31,581 nucleotides of DNA from Sergeia podlipaevii (taxonomy: Eukaryota; Euglenozoa; Kinetoplastea; Trypanosomatida; Trypanosomatidae). A model generated the notes under the pieces. The model was not told where the DNA came from and did no database searches. It worked only from the letters and a program-made list of their open reading frames with translations. Each line of letters opens with the position of its first letter. Positions within the stretch are counted from its first letter, which is position 1. The DNA is taken from assembly GCA_030849805.1 (NCBI GenBank), contig JASANZ010001997.1:1-31581 (forward strand), read 5' to 3'. A program made the translations under genes and the position numbers. This document shows, one piece after another, positions 27,643-31,581 of this stretch.

Positions 27643-29769
27643 ATGAACACTGTTTCCGGGCTTGATGCGCTGCAGTCCACGGTGCTGGACCTCATGGACA
27701 AGGCTAACGCTCGTCGCATCGTTCCTGATCCACGCGCCATGCGCTATCAGCAGCGCGGCGACGAGTGCATTGCAGTGGAAGATACAGAAACAGAGAGCAG
27801 CACCGCGGTGTTCCGCCACTCAGAGGTCACGGAGGCGGTGCAGAAGCGCCTTGAGAAGGACTGGTACTACGGCCCCAGCTATGTACAGAAATTCCGCGCC
27901 ATATGCAAGAACCGTGGCAGTAAGCGAGGGTTTGCCTATCGACCACTGATACGTGTAAGTCGCGAGTATATCACGGACTCTGAGAGTGGCTTGGAGAAGC
28001 CCTTTGACATCACCTACTACGACGAAGCCCGCTACATCAACTATGATGATATTTGGGAGAAGATCGAGCGCTTTGGATGTGGCCTCCGAGAGCTTGGGCT
28101 ACGGGTTGACTCCAAGGTGTGCATCTACCTTGAAACCCGCTGGGAGTGGCTCGTCTCCTCTTATGGCATCTGGTCCCAGTCCATGACCCTCGTCACCGTC
28201 TACGCCAATCTTGGTGTGGACGCCTTGATAGAGGCTTTCACTGAGACTGCATGTGGAGCCATCATCACTACACTTGACAACGTGTCTCTCATACTAAAGC
28301 TGATGGCAGATGGGACCATCCCGCGGTCGGTCATCATTTACCTGGACGGTAAACTTTCTGGTGTAGACACAACGGGCTTCAAGGTACTTGCCTGGGAGGA
28401 TGTCATCAAAACCGGCGCACTCTCCGCGTATGAGCCCACCATTTGCACCAACAACGACGACCTCGCGCTCATCATGTACACGAGCGGCACCACAGGAGGC
28501 CCCAAGGGCGTCATGCACACATACGGCAGCATCACCGCCGGCATTAACGGAATGGGTGAGCGCTTGAATGACATTGTCGGTCCTCTCGAGCGCGATGAGA
28601 CGTACGTGGCGGCCCTGCCCCTCGCCCACATTTTTGAGTTCGCCGTTTCTAACATTTTTATTGCGCGTGGGTCGCTTATCTGCTTTGGGCATCCCCGCAC
28701 ACTTCTCAGCACCTTTGCTCGCCCACGTGGTGACTACGAAGAATATCGCCCTTGTCTGCTCATTGGTGTTCCTCGCATCTTTGACACCATTAAGAAGACG
28801 GTCGAGTCTCTCCTGGCCCCTCGTGACTCCCTGGAGCGCAAGATCTTCGATCACGCCTTCGCCTCAAAGCTCAAATCCATTCGTCAAGGCATGTCCACTC
28901 CTTTCTGGGATGAAGTTGTCTTTGCTCCGTTTTCCAAACTAACAGGGGGACGTGTGCGGGGGGCCTTCTGTGGTGGTGGCCCCATGAGTGCCCCAACTCA
29001 GACTTTTATGAACGTCGCTGTGGCCTTTGGGTGTATTCAAGGCTGGGGTCTCACCGAAACCATTGGCAACGGAACGAAGCAGCTGGTGGGGGATATCGAA
29101 ACGAACTGCGTAGGTCCCTGTGAGCGGGCATGTGAGATGAAGCTGATAGATACGGAAGATTACAAGCACACAGACCTTCCTGAGCCACGTGGCGAAATCT
29201 GCCTGCGTAGCCCGTGCATGTTCAAAGGGTACTACAAGAAGCCGGAGACCACAAAGGAGGTGTTGAGCGACGATGGTTGGTTCAGAACTGGCGACATCGG
29301 TGCTATCGCTCCTCGTGGGCGGCTGCGTGTGATCAGTCGCATCAAGTCTCTCGCCAAAAACTCACTGGGTGAGTATGTGCCCATGGAGGTGATGGAATGC
29401 GTCTATGCGCAGAACCGACTTAGCGTGCCCAATGGCGTCTGTGTGCTGGTGCACCCACACAAGAATTTTATCTGCGCCATCGCCTGCACAAATGAAAGCA
29501 AGGCGATGAACTTTGCCCAGGAGCACCGCATCGAGGGCGAGTACCCCGCTATCCTCAAAAAACCTGAGTTTCAAAAGCTCGCGACGGAATCGTTCCAGGA
29601 GTCCGCACTCACGGCTGGCAGAGGCACGCATGAGGTGCTGCGCTACGTGCGCGTCGTGGATGATGTGTGGACTCCTGAAAACAATGTGCTGACCGCTGCT
29701 GGCAAACTGAAGCGACGTGTCATTAACGAGAAGTACCAGGCGCTCATTGAAGGCCTCTTTGCTGAGTAA
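27643..29769 (+). CDS. ACS: Long-chain fatty acyl-CoA synthetase lacking the MGGC motif (ACS-6)
   Basis: Acyl-CoA synthetase of 708 residues. The first ATG is 27643; the frame can be opened at GTG 27634, adding only three residues. The N-terminus reads MNTVSGLDALQS and then STVLDLMDKAN, which aligns with the residues that follow MGGC in the siblings (VVSVMDKQN in ACS-5). The acylation motif is therefore replaced by about a dozen other residues, suggesting a soluble or differently targeted enzyme. P-loop YTSGTTGGPKGV spans residues 279-290, GWGLTET starts at 467, DGWFRTGD spans 544-551, LGEYVPME replaces LGEYIALE, and lysine K688 (GKLKR) is present. It is divergent overall, yet 29264-29296 is nearly identical to ACS-3 and ACS-5, hinting at a short conversion tract. 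The C-terminus FAE is not a PTS1. No clear mitochondrial presequence is visible. Confidence 0.94.
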   Translation: MNTVSGLDALQSTVLDLMDKANARRIVPDPRAMRYQQRGDECIAVEDTETESSTAVFRHSEVTEAVQKRLEKDWYYGPSYVQKFRAICKNRGSKRGFAYRPLIRVSREYITDSESGLEKPFDITYYDEARYINYDDIWEKIERFGCGLRELGLRVDSKVCIYLETRWEWLVSSYGIWSQSMTLVTVYANLGVDALIEAFTETACGAIITTLDNVSLILKLMADGTIPRSVIIYLDGKLSGVDTTGFKVLAWEDVIKTGALSAYEPTICTNNDDLALIMYTSGTTGGPKGVMHTYGSITAGINGMGERLNDIVGPLERDETYVAALPLAHIFEFAVSNIFIARGSLICFGHPRTLLSTFARPRGDYEEYRPCLLIGVPRIFDTIKKTVESLLAPRDSLERKIFDHAFASKLKSIRQGMSTPFWDEVVFAPFSKLTGGRVRGAFCGGGPMSAPTQTFMNVAVAFGCIQGWGLTETIGNGTKQLVGDIETNCVGPCERACEMKLIDTEDYKHTDLPEPRGEICLRSPCMFKGYYKKPETTKEVLSDDGWFRTGDIGAIAPRGRLRVISRIKSLAKNSLGEYVPMEVMECVYAQNRLSVPNGVCVLVHPHKNFICAIACTNESKAMNFAQEHRIEGEYPAILKKPEFQKLATESFQESALTAGRGTHEVLRYVRVVDDVWTPENNVLTAAGKLKRRVINEKYQALIEGLFAE

Positions 29770-29814
29770 AGCGAAGGTTGCGCACAATATCATTTTCATT
29801 TCTTGTGAGAATGA

Positions 29815-29924
29815 TAGAGAGAGAGAGAGAGAGAGAGAGAAGGGAAAAAAAAAAAGAGAGAAAGGGAGGGGAAAGAGACCGAACAGAAAAATGAACCTTG
29901 ACATACTCTCTCTCTCTCTCTCTC
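29815..29924 (+). repeat. GA / CT inverted repeat in the ACS-6 3' UTR
   Basis: A GA repeat at 29815-29841 and a CT repeat at 29906-29924 could pair over about 19 bp in the RNA, leaving a loop of roughly 64 nt. The complementarity is exact but low in complexity, so pairing could slip. Confidence 0.7.
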
Positions 29925-31315
29925 ATTAACCATCATCTTCGATCATTTGCTGCGGCATGACTGCGACAAATTAGAAGGGAATTTTTTTTTTTAAAGAAAA
30001 GGGAAAAGAAAAAAATAGAAGTGTATATATTTATATATATGCAATAAAGCAGAAGCATTACCTTTTTAATTTAACAGCTCTTCTTTTTTTATTAGTATTT
30101 TGAAGCAATGCATAAAGGAGTTTATATTACTATCTTATTTTTCCCATCGCTTTTTTTTTCTGTTGTTGCTTAAATCTCACCACTCTTATTCTCCGCTGCT
30201 CGTGGGGGAAAGCGTGGAGGGGGGGAGATGAAATTATTTAAAGCTCAGTTCTGCCTGAAGGTGACATGTTAGGTTTTTATTTATATATAAATGTTTGTAT
30301 ATGCGCGCAATTATGTGTGCTGTTGTGATAGGCATTTTTTTTTTCCCAACTCAATGGAGTGCAAGCAGTAATCTTTATTGCCACCTTTTTTTTTTTTGTG
30401 TGTGTGTGTCTCCTTTTATTATTACTCCTAGATAAAGGGAAAGCATTTCCTGTATCGTATTCATTACACATTGGTATATGTGTATGTTGGTGTATACATC
30501 TATATACGTGTGTGTGCCAATATATTCCTTTAGGGAGAATCGACTACACTCTAAGGAAAGAAATGTGTATTTGTTTATGTTCTGCAAATGAGAGAGATAT
30601 TTCCACCCTTTATTTCATCAAAAAAAAAAAAATGTATATACTTGTGGTATTGTAGAGTGAGTAAGACCACTATCCTCCCTTGTTTTAAGTCTGTTCTAGT
30701 ACTACAACTATTGTTTATTTTTCTTTCTTTCTTTTTTATCTACTATTAATATATATATTTTTATTGACATTGCCTTTATATAAATAGCATCGGTGTTGTA
30801 CGATCTCTACGGCAAAGATTCTTAAAAAAAAAAAAAAAAGAGGGAGAAAAACTGTGTTAACACCAAGTGACGAGCGGTCTAAATATTTTATTCTCAAAAC
30901 CCTAGTATCATCCATATCACAAGGGGGGGAATAAGACTACCGCCAACGGCAGCGCTTCCTTAGCCCCTCCTCACCACCACCACCATTGAACTGTGAGGGT
31001 GACGTGCTATGCCTGTGCATCTCACAATATTATTATCCACATCTTTCTCCTTCAACCGTGCATCTTCGCATAAGCTGTTTTTCTTTTTACTTGAATATAC
31101 ATATATATACGCCTTGCATTACTTTCTATTTTCAGCTTGGAATACTTGCTTGAGATGACACTTATCCTACGCCTAATAAGCACTTCATATATCCTCTAAC
31201 TATAATATAAACACATAAAACTACTTCGACGTCTTGCAGAGCATCCCACACTACAAGTGTACCCCCCCCCCCTCCACGCATCACTCGACACCAAAGGATA
31301 AAAAAAACATCACAA

Positions 31316-31343
31316 TTTTTTTCCTTCCTTTCTCAACTGGCAG
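31316..31343 (+). promoter_or_regulatory. Probable trans-splice acceptor for ACS-7
   Basis: A clean T/C tract (31316-31334) is followed by the first AG at 31342-31343 (TGGCAG), giving a 5' UTR of about 39 nt. Confidence 0.55.
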
Positions 31344-31382
31344 CCGCCCTACCAGCACATATATAGCAAAACACAAAAAGCA

Positions 31383-31581
31383 ATGGGCGGATGTGTACCT
31401 TCTGTTATGGCCTACCAAAACCACACCTCTGAAACCGTGCACTCCAGCTGCGATGCATACAAGAAGCGTCTCGCTCACAGCGACGGAACCTTCATTGCAG
31501 CCCACCCTGGAACTCAGGTAGAAGATGCCTCTCCAGTGTATCGGCTCGCCGACTGCCCACTGGAGGAGCACAACCGCATCA
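31383..31581 (+). CDS. ACS: Long-chain fatty acyl-CoA synthetase, N-terminal fragment (ACS-7)
   Basis: The window ends inside this gene, leaving 66 complete codons plus one base. The protein begins MGGCVPSVMAYQN, with Gly2 and Cys4 for likely myristoylation and palmitoylation. The segment ASPVYR and the following PLEEHNRI match the N-terminal module of the siblings (an S-x-[IV]-Y-R motif, then an acidic stretch). No catalytic motif falls inside the window, so the call rests on the N-terminal module, the MGGC start, the trans-splice acceptor just upstream and the position in the array. The cut is the window edge and not a real truncation. Confidence 0.88.
   Translation, partial: MGGCVPSVMAYQNHTSETVHSSCDAYKKRLAHSDGTFIAAHPGTQVEDASPVYRLADCPLEEHNRI

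Larger units (their letters stand above)
29770..31382. other. Spacer between ACS-6 and ACS-7
   Basis: No gene is supported. A GA tract (29815-29841) and a CT tract (29906-29924) lie within 160 nt of the ACS-6 stop and are complementary to each other. The remainder holds poly-T tracts, a poly-A run at about 30824-30839, A/T microsatellites and a C-run at 31262-31272. Confidence 0.75.

Noticed and set aside
1..31581. CRISPR arrays, bacterial operons or Shine-Dalgarno sites
   Set aside because: The repeats are simple microsatellites without spacers, and the gene structure is kinetoplastid.

Overview
The window is nuclear DNA of a kinetoplastid protist (trypanosomatid). Eight large, intronless genes all lie on the + strand. 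They are separated by long AT-rich spacers full of poly-T tracts and microsatellites, and a pyrimidine tract followed by an AG sits just upstream of each start codon, as expected for polycistronic transcription with spliced-leader trans-splicing. Coding DNA is clearly more GC-rich than the spacers. I cannot name the species. A threonine aldolase gene inside an acyl-CoA synthetase array is, from memory, also found on Leishmania chromosome 1, so a relative of the Leishmaniinae is plausible but unproven.

Layout: spacer 1-1893; acyl-CoA synthetase 1 (ACS-1, 1894-3984); a 4.1 kb spacer; ACS-2 (8097-10196); spacer; a PLP-dependent L-threonine aldolase (12033-13070); spacer; ACS-3 (14943-17045); spacer; ACS-4 (19047-21164); spacer; ACS-5 (22719-24818); spacer; ACS-6 (27643-29769); spacer; and the first 66 codons of ACS-7 (31383 to the window end). 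No gene is supported on the minus strand.

The ACS paralogs are about 700 residues long and carry the adenylate-forming motifs: the P-loop, G-[WY]-G-x-T-E-T, D-G-W-x-x-T-G-D, L-G-E-Y and a C-terminal lysine. In trypanosomatids such arrays encode long-chain fatty acyl-CoA synthetases with different chain-length preferences, which activate fatty acids for lipid synthesis, remodelling and GPI anchors. Five of the seven start with MGGC, a likely myristoylation plus palmitoylation signal. ACS-4 starts with MGGA and ACS-6 has lost the motif, so the paralogs probably differ in where they sit in the cell. ACS-4 also has an altered ATP-binding loop.

At the DNA level the array is a mosaic: near-identical patches are shared between different pairs of copies, which points to gene conversion. 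The threonine aldolase, which cleaves threonine to glycine and acetaldehyde, is the only non-ACS gene. Other points of interest are a very short SAP-like reading frame at 26596, a G-quadruplex-capable locus with an unresolved base at 10935, and a GA/CT inverted repeat in the ACS-6 3' region. I found no convincing previously undescribed system; the main interest is paralog diversification within the array.
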